From NCBI GenBank assembly GCA_023014485.1, contig JAJOZX010003209.1:248001-312000 (forward strand): 64,000 nt of DNA. Direction: 5' to 3'. The notes under the pieces were generated by a model. It saw nothing but the letters and a program-made list of their open reading frames with translations. It was not told where the DNA came from and made no database searches. This DNA comes from Bathynomus jamesi (Eukaryota; Arthropoda; Malacostraca; Isopoda; Cirolanidae). Made by a program: the position numbers and the translations under genes. Below, piece after piece: positions 45,566 through 57,469 of this stretch (the stretch's first letter is position 1; every line of letters begins with the position of its first letter).

Positions 45566-47817
45566 TTTTGCGCCCAAACTACCAGTGTATGATCAAATTC
45601 ACAGTTAGAGGAAACGAGGTCACTGCAGACAATCAAGTTCGCGAGGGAATCTTAGTGGGTACGCGAAGGGGTCCTGAAAATATAACCTTTTTAATTTTAT
45701 ATACGATTAACAAACGGTCACAAGTCACACGGTCGTAAAGAAAGTAAAAATCCTCTCTCTCTCTCGAAAATCCAGAAAATCCCATGAAAGAATTCAAGGG
45801 GTACAGAAGAAAAAGTTTGAGAACCGCTGTTCTACGGGGAAGACAGTCGACGGAGGAAGACGTTTAATGAAGTTGTTGATGGAAGAATAATTGAATTGAT
45901 GAAATTTCCGACGTTAGATTAAGATATTTGATGATAAAACATTTCGACGAAGAGTTAATGGGTTGATTGGAGAGAAAGCTTCTACGATGAAGTTCGAAGA
46001 TTCAAACGATGATTCAGCCTCGAGGAGGTGTTCAACGAAGAATTAATTCGACAAAGATGACGGAATGTTGATAGATGACGGAAACGAAGAATTGCAAAGT
46101 CGATTTACAAGGTCAATTGAAGAGTGTTGAATGAAGTTCGACAACGAAGTTTGAAGACGAAATTCACGAAAAAGAAATAAAGAATCGACGATATTTGGCG
46201 ACGAAATTGAAAGGGAGTTGACGATGGAGTGAAACAGTTCAGTTCCAAGAAAATCGTGACAAAATGTTCGACGGTGGAAAAAATTCCAAATAATACTGAT
46301 ACCAGAAACCAAATGACTCGGTGGGATCTCAGATATGTCAAGCACGCTGGTTCCGAGGTTGTATTTGGTGGGGGTGATGTGGTAGCACTCTGAACTCGAA
46401 GAGGTTGGTCTATAAATTTAATAAGGGGCCTTAGCCGGAATGCAACCCAGTATTGGGGACTAGTTATACGAAAAAGTGGTACGATCTAAATAGGTATTAA
46501 ATAATAGGAACTGATGGAAACACACAAAAACACAGGAGAACGTCGCTTCACTCTTGATTCACTCCTTAAACTTTAATGAGGTAAAGATTAATATAGAAGA
46601 AGGCTCATATGGAAATTGGTGAAAAAACGAGAGGCAAGTACCTCAGGTAGATGGAAAGAAGGCAAGTCTTTTAGTACCTCTGACGGCCAGCATAGGAATA
46701 CTTTATTTTTCGTTAGTGAAATAAGAATAGAATTTCGGGGAGAATGGAGTTGAAGGTTAACAGCCTTTAATGAAGAATTTTGCTGCAACAATCAATTTTG
46801 CCAATTACACATCTTCGAATGGCGTCTTCAAGACGGGATTTTTTTTACGTTATTTTAAGTACAAACTGAAGTGAAGTACATTGTAATTGTAATACAGTTA
46901 CAATTATCATTTACCATTATAGTGAAATTACAATTATTATGACCGAATCCACAAACACTAAATACCAATTTATCTAAAAATTCATCGAGAATGAGGTTGT
47001 CCTATAGTTATAACTGTGATAATTCTCTAATTTCGCCAATGACATAGAATGAATGCAATGATGAGTGTACATAAATGTATGAATCTACACGAGTGTACAG
47101 ATAAGCACAAATAAGTAAGTTGCATGGATGCTGGTGGTAACATATAAGTAAAAACTAACAAGTAACATTAATAACGTTATACGTTATACAAAATAAGAGT
47201 AACACATTGATAACACGAGCACCATAAGATATACAGTATACGAATAACACGAATAGTGATGTAACAGTAACGTGACAGTAACAATGAAACGTAATAGACG
47301 TAGCGAAGGGAGACTGTAGAAGATATTTTTAACGAAAATAATGAGTCACGAGCTGACAGGTACAGTTGCGACACACATGTATGTAATTACATGTATGCAA
47401 AGGAAAACTTTACGATAATGGAGCTGATTCCATCTATCTGTGGAAAAAGTCACAGTAAATAATTTTATACCGAAGATTTTGAAAAGAAATTATTAAGACA
47501 GCGAAAGCTTAATATTTACTATAAGTTCACGAGGAACTTAGGTTTTAAATGACAGCTCCACAAATCTTGATACAATGGGTTCGGACGTGAAGCTTAGGAT
47601 TTTCATGGCTGTGTTCTTTTTAACTGTATAGTTTTATTGACCGAATGACTTTTCTCGATTTCACAAACGTGGATGGAAGCGTCCACAGACTATTTAAACT
47701 AATGATTATTAGAATGAGGTGTTGATGTTAGACGTATGTTAGAGTTGATGTTCATGTTAGAATAAGGAAATACAATTATTTGAAACAGGATTTTTTTTTC
47801 CCCATTTCCTTCCTCCT
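45566..47817. other. No gene seen
   Basis: The stretch 45880-46330 is rich in GACGAAG-like phrases, giving spurious minus-strand frames; 46330-47800 is AT-rich. No domain recognised on either strand. A C-rich, TC-rich patch precedes it at 45160-45470. Confidence 0.4.
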
Positions 47818-47831
47818 GTTTGTATAAACAG

Positions 47832-49610
47832 GTTATGTGAAAAGAGAAGCAAGGAAATCCTGGGTCACTACAGAGATGCTTGACAAAATGGAAGGAAGAA
47901 AATGGAAGAGTATAAATAGAGAAGAAGGGAGACAACGATACAGACAGTTGAATGACGAACTGAGAAGAGAAACTGATAAAGCAGGAGAGATGTGGCTTGG
48001 CGAGATGTGCAGGGAATTGGCGGGATTAAAAAGGAAAGGAAGAATTGATTTAATGTACCAAAAAGTTAAGGACATAAATAGATGGAAAAGAAGTAGCTTG
48101 GGAGTGCGAGAAATAGAGGGGAGAAATGGAGAAAAATTGAAAAGACCAGAAGATATAAGGAAGAGATGGATTGAATATATTGAAGAACTGTATGATAAAG
48201 AAAACAAACCTAATAACATCGAAATGGAGGAAGCAGATGAGGTGAAAGTAGAATGTATGGGACCGGACCTATTGGAAAGAGAAGTAGCGATGGCTGTAAA
48301 AGACCTAAGAAATGGCAAGGCCTCAGGACCAGATGGTGTACCAGCAGAACTTCTGAAGAGTCTTGAAGGTGATGCGAGAGAGGAGGTGAATGTATTGTGC
48401 AGAAACATGTATGAAATTGGAGACTGGCCTGCTGACTTTATGAGAGTCTCTATGATTACTATCCCCAAGAAACCGAGAGCCACCAAGTGTTCAGAATTTC
48501 GAACCATAAGCTTGGTCAGCCATGCATCAAAAATAATGCTAAGGATACTAACCAGAAGACTAACAAACACAGCTGAGCAATACATTGGAGAGGATCAGTT
48601 TGGATTTAGGTCAAAATGTGGAACAAGAGAAGCTATTGGCATTATGAGAATGATGGGAGAGAGAGTGCTGGAACATGATCAGGAAATGTTTGTTTGTTTT
48701 ATTGACTTTGAAAAAGCTTTTGACAGAGTCCAATGGAGGAAACTAATGGAAATATTGAAGAATATTAATGTTGACTGGAGGTGGGACCGTAGGCTGATAA
48801 AAATTCTATATCTTGGGCAGACTGTGAATGTTAGAGTTGCAGGAGGAGAATCGGAGCCTGGATTGGTTGGGAGAGGGGTCAGGCAAGGATGCTTGCTCCC
48901 TGTCCCCCGTGTTATTTAACATCTATGCGGAAGCAATAATAATAGAAGCACTCTCAGATCTGGAAGAGGGAATCAGAGTGGGAGGTAAATTGGTCAAATC
49001 TGTAAGGTTTGCAGATGACAAGGCATTTGTTTGTAGTACTGAGGAAGGACTGCAAAGAATGGTCAATAGCTTGACAACGGCGGAAGAATTCAGAATGAGA
49101 ATTAATGAGACCAAGACAAAGGTAATGAAAATTGCAAGAAGGAAAGGAGCACAAATGAACCTAACGATAGGAAATCGGACCTTAGAAGAAGCTGAGCAGT
49201 TTAAATATCTGGGAAGTTTATTAATCAACAATGGAGATTGCAATAAGGAAGTAAGAACTAGAATTGGTTTGGGTAAGGTAGCTTTTGAGAGGCAGAAAAG
49301 ACTACTTACAGGTAAACTCAACTTGAAACTGAAGAAAAGGTTAGTAAAAAGCTTGATATGGAGTATGGTACTGTATGGAGGAGAAACATGGACACTGAAA
49401 ACAACTGAAAAGAAACTCCTGGAAAGTTTTGAAATGTGGATTTGGAGAAGAATGCTAAAGATAAGCTGGAGGGAACACCAAAGTAATGAGGAAGTACTTC
49501 AACAGGTGAGGGAGGAAAGAAGACTCATTAAGGTGCCAAGAGAAAGACAGAAGAAATGGACGGATGGTTTGTATAAACAGTTGTCCGGAATTAGTTGGGG
49601 CCGCAGGCCC
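47832..49610 (+). pseudogene. RTE-like LINE reverse transcriptase, one frameshift
   Basis: REARKSWVTTEMLDKMEGRK opens a basic linker. RT motifs are GKASGPDGVPAELL (48320), EFRTISLVSHASKIMLRIL, DQFGFRSKCGTREAIG, VCFIDFEKAFDRVQWRK (48700) and GRGVRQGC (48880). After a single frameshift at about 48895 (an extra C in CTCCCTGTCCCCC) come SPVLFNIYAEAI and SVRFADDKAFVC (FADD box kept). The C-terminal YGGETWTLKTTEKKLLESFE and WRRMLKISWREHQSNEEVL are typical of RTE-like LINEs. The 5' end lacks the endonuclease. Apart from the frameshift it is well preserved, so it is probably a young insertion. Confidence 0.85.
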
Positions 49611-49830
49611 CCAAATTACTGGGGCTTAAGGCCCCAGCACCGCAGTTCTTGCTAAATGGGCACGTAGGCCCATCTTTAGCTACTAAGTGGTTCTAAAAAA
49701 CATTAGCCACCCCATTTGCAGCTTACATGTTTACTTATATCGAAATAGATTTTAGTGATTATAAAAATATATAAAATTCTTTATTTATTTCAGGTATTAA
49801 AATTACTCTAGCTAATAAAGTGATAATATA

Positions 49831-50925
49831 ATGGCTTCTCAATTAATTGGTGATTCGGAGAGGCAACGTGTGATGGATCGCATACGAGCAATAACATTTC
49901 GGGAAGCTCGTGATGCTGGAGCCACCTTTATAACACGTTCATGGGTTGCCAAAAAGTTGCGAAGAAGTGAGGACTTCGTCAAAAGAAATTGGAATAAAAC
50001 TTTGGATGAATGTGAAATGGATACAACCAAATCTGGGCGCCCAAATTTGCCACTCTCTCAGGAAACAAAGGACATCATTGAAAGCGGTACGCGTATGCGA
50101 AAAACAGCTGTGCTAAACTTTCTAGAGAGATCGAAGTGTTGAGAGGAAAGATCGTTAGTGGTGAGATCATTCGACTGTACCGTCATAGGCAAGGTTTAAA
50201 GCCTTGGCATGAACTTCCAAAGCCAAGAAAAACTCAACTTAACATCGATGACAGAATGTGGTTTGCCCATTATCTTGAAGATTGGGATGTGGATGATTTC
50301 ATGTATTAGCTGTCTCCGATGAATTTTTTGTGTACGTAACACGTCGGCCTAACTACCAAAATGATCGAGTGTGGGCCACAACACCAGATGAAATCGATGA
50401 CAATGAACATTATCGCGAATTATTAAAAAGTCCAGACTGTGTTGGTGTGTTTGTTTTGTTCACTGCAAAGAAGCTCATGTGGGTGCTGAAGGCAAATGGT
50501 CAGAATTGGGATGGACAGTATTTTCGTGATATTATTCTATCCCAGCATGTCATTCCTTTTCTAAGAAACCCAAACAATGTTATGGATGTCGATCAGGTCA
50601 CACTTCTGCACGATAAGGCCCCCTGCTTTAACAGTTGTTGCGGAATCATGAGATCGATTTCTTTGGAAATGAAGAATGGCCAGGTAATTCTTCTGACCTG
50701 AACGTCTGTGAACACATTGGATCAGTTATAAAGGACAAAGTTGAATGTCTCTTGTTTCAAGAACCTGCAGCAAATCGATTTTCGAAGGATACAGTGACGC
50801 AACACATTGAAACTGTTTTAGCAAATTTGCGTAACGATCAAGAACTATTCACGTCACTTTTGGCAAGCTACCCAAAGCGAATTCAGGCTGTCTTGGAAGC
50901 CAATGGCGGGAACACTAAGTTTTAA
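49831..50925 (+). pseudogene. Tc1/mariner-superfamily transposase, frameshifted
   Basis: The N-terminus ASQLIGDSERQRVMDRIRAI and ITRSWVAKKLRRSEDFVKR is a helix-turn-helix region, then GRPNLPLSQETKDIIE. After a frameshift (about 50100) VLAVSDEFFVYVTRRPNY carries the first Asp, LLHDKAPCF the second, and NEEWPGNSSDLNVCEHIGSV the third. The end is YPKRIQAVLEANGGNTKF*. Further breaks lie near 50310 and 50640, the latter removing a few residues between the second and third Asp. This is a different lineage from the other mariners here. Possible terminal sequences TTAGCC(A)CCCC (49707) and GGGGGGGCTAA (51008-51022) face each other. Confidence 0.8.
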
Positions 50926-51474
50926 TTGTTTCTCATTAAATGCAGGATTAAATTCTCTTTTGTAAGGTATGTTTAGTTTTACTGTACCTCTCATGGTTTA
51001 GGCCATGGGCGGGGGGGCTAAGGTTTATTGGAGCCCCGTATATGTAATAATGAACAAATGGGCATAAGTAGATAATTGATGAATGAATGTAATGGGTATG
51101 TGGAATAGGTAGGGCTAAGGACAAACAGGGAAATGCTCAGTGTACTTTACTGTATATGGGGAGAGTTACCATATTTCGAATACTAAAAGTCGAATAATTA
51201 GAATTTAATTATTATTAATGAATAAATGAAATAATTTTACGTACGTTCAACGACTAATTACAAAATAATTGTTAATACATTTGTGAAGTATTTAGTTACT
51301 TTTTTACGTTAATGACGAATTTGAAAACAGAATTTTTCTATGACCCACCAATTTCGAAGGAAATGCAAATGAAAATTGACAGATTTTCTTACTTTTTTGG
51401 TATATTTGATTGCACAAAAAAGAAGAGTACCTAGCCTAAACTGTTTTTCGCTTATAACTAGTACTAGGGGCTTC

Positions 51475-52133
51475 TCTTATAAGTGTCTAACAGTAGTCGG
51501 CCAACATATTGGGGTTATATCTTGCTTGGTGCCCCTTTTCCATGGTTGATATATCCTGATGAAATCTTTCACCACTCATCGCTGACAGCGCCCAGGTTTG
51601 ATAGGAAGAAGTCCAGGTGGAAGTGCAGGAAATGCATTTTCAAAGACATGTTGCACCCTATTTCTTGGTAAGCACTAAGCATTTGCTCTACCAGGGAAAT
51701 ATAATTTTCTGATTTGACGTTGCCCTCAAATCAGAAATTCGTAGTCGCTTCTTTAAAAGCTTTCCATGCTGTTCTTTCAACCTCACTCAAAGACTCATCA
51801 AATGCAGTCTTTCACCAATTCTCTGATCTGTGGGCCCACAAAAATGCCTTCTTTGATTTTCGCTTTGCTGATTCTAGTGAATTTCTGTTTTAGATATAGA
51901 AATCCAGGTCTGTCTTTATTCATGGCTTTTACAAAATTCTTCATCAAACCAAGTTTGATATGGAGAGGTGGTAAGAAAACTTTTGCTGGATCTACTAGGG
52001 GATGATGGGCAACATTTTTTTTTCCTAGAACCAAATTTTGTCGATGTGGCCACTCTTTCTGTGTATACTGACTCCCCTTAGCTCGGCTGTCCCACTCGCA
52101 GAAGAAACAAGAGAACTTTGTGTATCCTAACTA
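51475..52133 (-). pseudogene. Relic of an uncharacterised repeated protein family (LPPLHIKLGLMK / GERFHQDI)
   Basis: Minus-strand reading from 52133: GYTKFSCFFCEWDSRAKGS, QKEWPHRQNLV, then NVAHHPLVDPAKVFLPPLHI with KLGLMKNFVKAMNK, then KIKEGIFVGPQIRELVKD (to 51798). In other frames follow a CNMSLKMHFL segment (about 51640), SGERFHQDISTME (about 51570) and NMLADYC*TLIRE (51485). I recall the same block order in many uncharacterised arthropod and cnidarian proteins, probably multicopy; the function is not known to me. It has a C-x2-C pair near the start. Stops and frameshifts near 51795, 51700 and 51490 make it a pseudogene. Confidence 0.65.
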
Positions 52134-52329
52134 AACCGAGGAAAAGTGCAATCACTTTCAGATCAGCACAGATATGCCTGGAGTGTTTATCTTAGTCAAT
52201 ATGTTTCAAAAGTAAGTGCATATTTTCATATGATTCCTTCATATGAATTTTATGTGCAGTCGGAACCAAAGGATAGACATTACCTTTGTGCAATAGTACA
52301 ACTTTCAAACTCAATTTTGATGACTGGAC

Positions 52330-52730
52330 AAAAAGCCTCCATTCCTTAGGATCGTGCTCTCGACCAAGTGCCTCTTTACTTTAGCTATTATAACGGACAC
52401 TGCTCTTCTGAACTTTCTAACTGTATGCCTCCCCCTTTAAGGAGGGCACACAGCACCAGACTTTCAACACATCCTCATTTCTTTTCTGTCCAACTCTCTA
52501 ACGCAATGGTTAATCGGTATTTTCAATCTTTCATCTACTCAACCGGTCAACTCTACAACAATCTTCCTCAATCCATCTTTCCCACTCTGTGATCTCTAAC
52601 CTTTCAAGCGTAGAGTGTCTAGGCACCTCCAAAACTCTGGACCTTGATTTTGGTTCTCTTCTTCTATTAGTGGGGGGAGGCGCTTTTGCTGGCTTTGGCC
52701 CTTGGCCCCCCTACTTCCTGCATAAAAAAC
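52330..52730 (+). pseudogene. LINE C-terminus and 3' region
   Basis: PLYFSYYNGHCSSELSN, MPPPLRRAHSTRLSTHPHFF, and RYFQSFIYSTGQLYNNLPQS followed by a stop make up the C-terminal block of jockey/CR1-type LINEs (Y-IY---C---L---PP--R--TR, F-RSF---A-LWN-LP-S-F). After it the 3' region CTTGATTTTGGTTCTCTTC...CCCTTGGCCC...CTACTTCCTGCATAAA resembles the ends of 40175-40545 and 57470-57790. Confidence 0.65.
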
Positions 52731-52734
52731 CAAG

Positions 52735-53105
52735 GTTTTCTCTGACCCAATCAGATATAATGGAAAGATCAGAGGTCAAGTGCACCATTGCCTTCCTACA
52801 CGAATCATGGAGTGACTGTTTAGAGGGACGATTTTTAAAGCGGTGGAAGAGTGAAGAGTCGAATCATCAGCATTGGAGTGGATAGGACAGGAATAGATCA
52901 TTGATAAATAAAAGGAAAAGAGATGGTAACAGGAGAGATCCCTAAGGAAACCCACTATTAATTGGTTTAGGAGAAAAACAGTAGCTATCTACAACAGGAG
53001 GAAGGCACAGAGAAAATGATAGAAACGGAAGGAGAGCAGGTTGGAAATTAGAGATTTGTGCCAGACTCTATCAAAAGCTTTTCATATGTCTCACGCAATA
53101 GCAAA
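52735..53105 (-). pseudogene. LINE reverse transcriptase fragment
   Basis: On the minus strand: FGEAFAIA, then a short decayed part, KAFDRVWHKSLISNLLSFRF, a G-P-GSLL-PSLFLLFINDL block in another frame, and LTSDLSIISDW. These are RT domains 3 to 5 of a LINE, with the KAFDRVWH catalytic region. It joins the plus-strand LINE 3' end tail to tail at about 52732. Several stops. Confidence 0.6.
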
Positions 53106-53126
53106 GGCTTCACCGAAATCCTGAAA

Positions 53127-53236
<110 letters not shown>

Positions 53237-53239
53237 AGC

Positions 53240-54360
53240 GAGAGAGAGAGAGAGAGCAGGCACACATTTACAAATGGCAAGGCTTCTCTCACTCGCCCAT
53301 CCAATGGAAATGGAGGTCACTAAAGTACATAGAATGATGCAAACAAACACACATGTATAATTGGCTGTGGCTTCCCTCATATTTTTACTTTTTACTTTTT
53401 ACTTTTTACTGAGTAAGCCTAATGTTTACACGCGCGATGAAATCAGATAAAAGGGAGGGCATTCAGAGGATTGGAAGTTCCCATCCCTTTCAGAGATTAA
53501 CATACCCATACAAAATATATTTTTATTTTCATATCTATTCTTATTTTCTTTAATCAGAACCGATCCACCCCACTCCCCCATTACCACGAATCCTTCTCCC
53601 TTATGACCATCCGCCTTATCAAACCCATTGTTTACACAATCAAACCCAGTGTTTACAAATCTGTGTTTAAAATTTTGTCTTTTTTCGCCTTTTGCTCTCT
53701 TTTATCCTGTTCCCCCTTTTCCGACTTTTCGTCTTCTCTTCTTTCCCCTCTCACCTCGTATTCCATTTCCACACGCTTCCTCTCTTTTCCTCTCATCCAT
53801 TTCCCCTCGTTTCCATGACAACCACTCTCCTTCAACTCATATACTACTGGAATATATGACTATGTGACATAGGTCAAATGGGAAAAACTTTATACACGTA
53901 AACCAGGGTAAGCAGCATAAATATGTATTATTTTAGAACCGCAAATAAATTTAATTTGTTTAATTATATGTATAGATTTAATCCTGGTATTAATTGAGAA
54001 CGTTCGAAAATTCTAGTAAAAAAATAAAAAGAAAGTTGAAAGGAGCATTCTAGAATATGCATTCATAGACTTTGTAAATAAATTTAATAGCAGCTAAGGA
54101 ACCTTTAATTAAAATAGACCATATCTTATTAAGATATCTTTTTCCTTCAATCAGTATTTCTTAACCTTCGGCAAATCCCTTTCAGCTTTCTAGTACTTGC
54201 TGTACATATATCTCTATATATAATGTTATAATGTTTCAGACCAACAAAGACCCTAGGATCCACTCATGGCTTGTCTACCTAACTGTGCTCGTAATTGTGT
54301 ATTGTGCATGTCCTCCGTGGTGGCAGAGGGGACCTACAATTTTACGTGGGTTCCGAACCA
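53240..54360. other. No gene seen
   Basis: A TC-rich stretch (53570-53830) produces opposite-strand charged frames; the remainder is AT-rich. Nothing recognised. Confidence 0.4.
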
Positions 54361-54364
54361 CAAA

Positions 54365-55270
54365 CAGCTTAAGAACATAAGAAATTTTTATAGTGGGCAC
54401 CAGGGACCACTTCGGCCCATCGAGGTGGCTCCACTATGTAAAAACTGCCTGTACATTGGCAACAACCAATTTTTACAAAACTAAATAATTATCAATTTAA
54501 AACTAATTAATTAATTATCAACTTAAAACTAAAGATAGAATCTCTGGATCCAGATGATCAAAGTCATAATAGACTACTATCCACAAATATGTTACACTCT
54601 ATATCTATTTATAACTGACATGCAAATATATCAGATCCAAAGCGTTTCATTACGGTATCCATCAATACCAATACCTTGCCAACCAAAAATAAGTCACGGT
54701 CCATATCAATTGCGGACCAAGTCACAATTTACAACCATATTCATTACAATATATATACTTAGATGGAAAAGTGTAGGTGTGGCTGTAAAGACTGTACAGT
54801 AATGTAAAAATGTGTGTGCACCAATTTTGGGTCTCCCATTTAAAGGTGTTTGTGGGGCAAGTGAAGGTCATGAGTTTTTCAATACCTCACATTACTATGG
54901 GGGGCACCGCTCGGCAGAGGAATCTCTTTAAATGGGGTGTGTAAGGACAGAGAGTATTCCCTAACCCAAGGTGCTGCCTTCCTATATCCCACAACACTTG
55001 TGTTGAGCTGTGGGATCTATCACCTAAATGCACATAATATATATGAAATAAACTAGTAGCATTCATGCAATAAAAATGGGCTTAAACACTATCACCAGAT
55101 GTCCCTTGCAGACATCAAACTATCCAACCTTCTTTTGAAAGAATCAATTGTATCTGAAGTCACCACTTCTTCTGTCAGACTGTTCCAAAACTTAATTACT
55201 CTGTTTGTAAAACTGTTTTCTTAAATTTGTTCTACATCTTGGTTTAAATAATTTCATACTATGACCTCTA
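54365..55270 (-). pseudogene. LINE C-terminus and 3' UTR
   Basis: On the minus strand from 55270: SMKLFKPRCRTNLRK, then (in the next frame) VIKFWNSLTEEVVTSDTIDS and FKRRLDSLM, the C-terminal block of CR1/L2-like LINEs (V--WN-LP-EVV---T---FK--LD). The 3' region continues to about 54365 and finishes with GGCCGAAGTGGTCCCTGGTG and a CTTATGTTCTTAAG tail. GAACATAAG-type tails beside a GGCC...GGTG box are familiar from decapod repeats. The small plus-strand frame at 54266-54484 is the antisense of this tail. Confidence 0.6.
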
Positions 55271-55349
55271 CTCGTGTGTGTATATATATATATAGTTTCT
55301 TTGTTATGAATATAAGTGTGCCTCAGGTCAACACATTCGTTTGTCTTTA

Positions 55350-55382
55350 GTACGATAATAATAATAATAATAATAATAATAA
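55350..55382. repeat. (ATA)n microsatellite
   Basis: ATAATA run of about 30 bp. Confidence 0.85.
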
Positions 55383-55628
55383 ACACTTTTACCAAAGACC
55401 ACCCTAACAGCGTTATGACGTCATGTAATTTTCTCAATATTGGGAGCGGGAAACTGCTCCGGAATAACTCAGATCCTAACTAATAAGACTCATTCCGGCG
55501 CCTTCTGTTAAATTAGAACTGACTGTCTACTAAATAGAGTGAATTTGTTGGGACTTCGTTTCATACAGAGATAACAGTTCAGGAACAGTCGGCCAGATAA
55601 GAGGAAAACTAAGGAAAGTATAAATAGA

Positions 55629-55691
<63 letters not shown>

Positions 55692-55756
55692 AAATCACAA
55701 AATAACACGTGATCTTATTAATAAGCAAACAACCACAGGGAAAAGGAAACACAAAG

Positions 55757-55793
55757 TCCGAGCGCTTTCGTGATATATTCACATTATCAAGGA
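55757..55793 (-). ncRNA. Hammerhead-like motif, PLE family C (left arm)
   Basis: Minus-strand: TCC, core-like TTGATAA, T, stem II GTG-AATATAT-CAC, GAA, stem III AG-CG-CT, C17, GGA. Core positions 3 and 8 deviate (T and A instead of C and G), so it is probably inactive, but stem pairing is kept. Confidence 0.4.
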
Positions 55794-56707
55794 GGAACAG
55801 AAAATAGACAGAGATTACAAAGTAAATGAGCTAAATAGACAAGCAAAAAATTCACAATCGGCACCTCAAATTAAAGGCCTTAAAGCCCTCTAAAGATTTT
55901 TTCAATTGATAACATAATCTGTAGGCTGCTAAATTACTAAATATGTATATAGATGAAATTAGACAAAAAAAACCAATACAGAGAACAAAAATTATTATTA
56001 TAATGGTTATTAACACTAATATTTAATTAAAGCAGGCAATTAATTGGCAAGAATTTAATGAAAAACAAATAGATAACGTTAACATTCTTATGTGTCTATT
56101 TTAATTGTAATATTTCTTTCGTGTATAATCTTTGGTTGCTGGGGGGTTTATTGGACTTTTCAACTGGGTTGCTTTTGGGAAAACAACTTTTCCAGACTGT
56201 TTGTAGAAAATTTTTGTAATATTCTGTAAGACGATGGCACCATTCCCTTTGTTTTCATTAATTTCTGGCCATTTAATTTCCTGCTTTAATTAAATATTAG
56301 TGTTAATAACCATTATAATAATTTTTGTTTTCTGTACTGGTGTTTTGTCTAATTTCATCTATATAGTCTTTTTATATTTAGTAATTTAGCAGCCTACAGA
56401 TTATGTTATCTATTTGTTATCTACGTTATCTATTTGTTTTTCATTAAATTCTTGCCAATTAATTGCCTGCTTTAATTAAATATTAGTGTTAATAAGCATT
56501 ATAATAATAATTTTTGTTCTCTGTATTTTTTTTTTTGTCTAATTTCATCTATATACATATTTAGTAATTTAGCAGCCTATAGATTATGTTATCAATTGAA
56601 AAAATCTTTTGAGGGCTTTAAGGCCTTTAATTTGAGGTGCCGATTGTGAATTTTTTGCTTGTCCATTTAACTCATTTACTTTGTAATCTCTGTCTATTTT
56701 CTGTTCC

Positions 56708-56744
56708 TCCTTGATAATGTGAATATATCACGAAAACGCTCGGA
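56708..56744 (+). ncRNA. Hammerhead-like motif, PLE family C (right arm)
   Basis: Same layout as the left arm: TCC 56708-56710, TTGATAA 56711-56717, T, stem II GTG 56719-56721 with CAC 56729-56731, GAA, then AACGCT in which stem III has one mismatch, C17, GGA 56742-56744. Core deviations as in the left arm. Confidence 0.4.
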
Positions 56745-56775
56745 CTTTGTGTTTCCTTTTCCCTGTGGTTGTTTG

Positions 56776-56840
<65 letters not shown>

Positions 56841-57374
56841 CCCTAACAGAATTCGAAAACTGCACTTCTTGAATAGAAGGCGAGGGCACTGCCCATCACG
56901 CTACTAAACGAAAAAGTTAGTTCAACCTGGCATATATTTCAACACCCGAAGGAACACAAAGCTTTTGCGTCATCCAGAGAGGGTTGCTTTACTAACCATT
57001 CCAATGCTGTAAGAACTTATTTTGTTGCTGTTTGTGTGTAGGCTACTTATGGATCAGTGTTTGATTTTCACGTATCGTCGTGTCTGAAATTTCATCAGTG
57101 ACTGCATGGTAATGAAATTTGGGAAAAGGGGCAAAAAGGAACCCCGGGTTCCGAGTTGCCCCACGAATTTTTTAACGAAAAAATTGCAAAGGCTTTTTGA
57201 AATTCCAGTTACACCTAATGCAAAGCTAGAACGTTATAAAAAGTGATACAGAATGGAACACAGAAGGTGAAGATAAATGTTTTTGTATTTAATGGGTCCA
57301 AATACTCGTCGTATGTGCCTACATAATTGTGATTTCCTTGCGGGTCCCGAGCTGCCCCACCTTCTCGTATAGTT

Positions 57375-57447
57375 ACCTAACCCAACCTAACTGGAAAAAA
57401 TACAAATAACCTAACCTAACCTAGACTGACCTACCCTAACCCGAAAA
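57375..57447. repeat. Short degenerate (CCTAA)n stretch
   Basis: CCTAACCCAACCTAAC and AACCTAACCTAACCTAGAC occur within 75 bp; CCTAA/TTAGG is the arthropod telomere unit. Too short and degenerate to claim telomeric origin. Confidence 0.4.
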
Positions 57448-57469
57448 AAAAATATATACTGTATATAAA

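Larger units (their letters stand above)
55722..56777. mobile_element. Hammerhead-tipped foldback, PLE family C
   Basis: Arms 55722-56083 and 56413-56777 are near-identical inverted copies. Outer parts read ACCACAGGGAAAAGGAAACA and CAAAGTCCGAGCG; inner parts read CAATCGGCACCTCAAATTAA. A further partial copy of the inner part sits at about 56280-56412. The centre (56090-56270) is unique. (TA)n arrays lie on both outer sides. There is no coding frame. The ends match the layout of PLE 3' ends elsewhere in the window, so I read it as two PLE tails in inverted orientation. Confidence 0.75.

Noticed and set aside
45880..46330. Minus-strand frames of 78-100 codons
   Set aside because: Overlapping frames from a GACGAAG-rich low-complexity stretch; no recognisable protein.
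52200..52260. Intron-like GTAAGT...GTGCAG segment
   Set aside because: No coding frame on either side is joined by removing it.
54266..54484. Cys-containing 72-codon plus frame
   Set aside because: Antisense of a LINE 3' UTR whose GAACATAAG-type tail explains the sequence.
57375..57447. Interstitial telomere
   Set aside because: Only a few degenerate CCTAA units; such motifs are also scattered at 22.4-22.8 kb and 62.47 kb.
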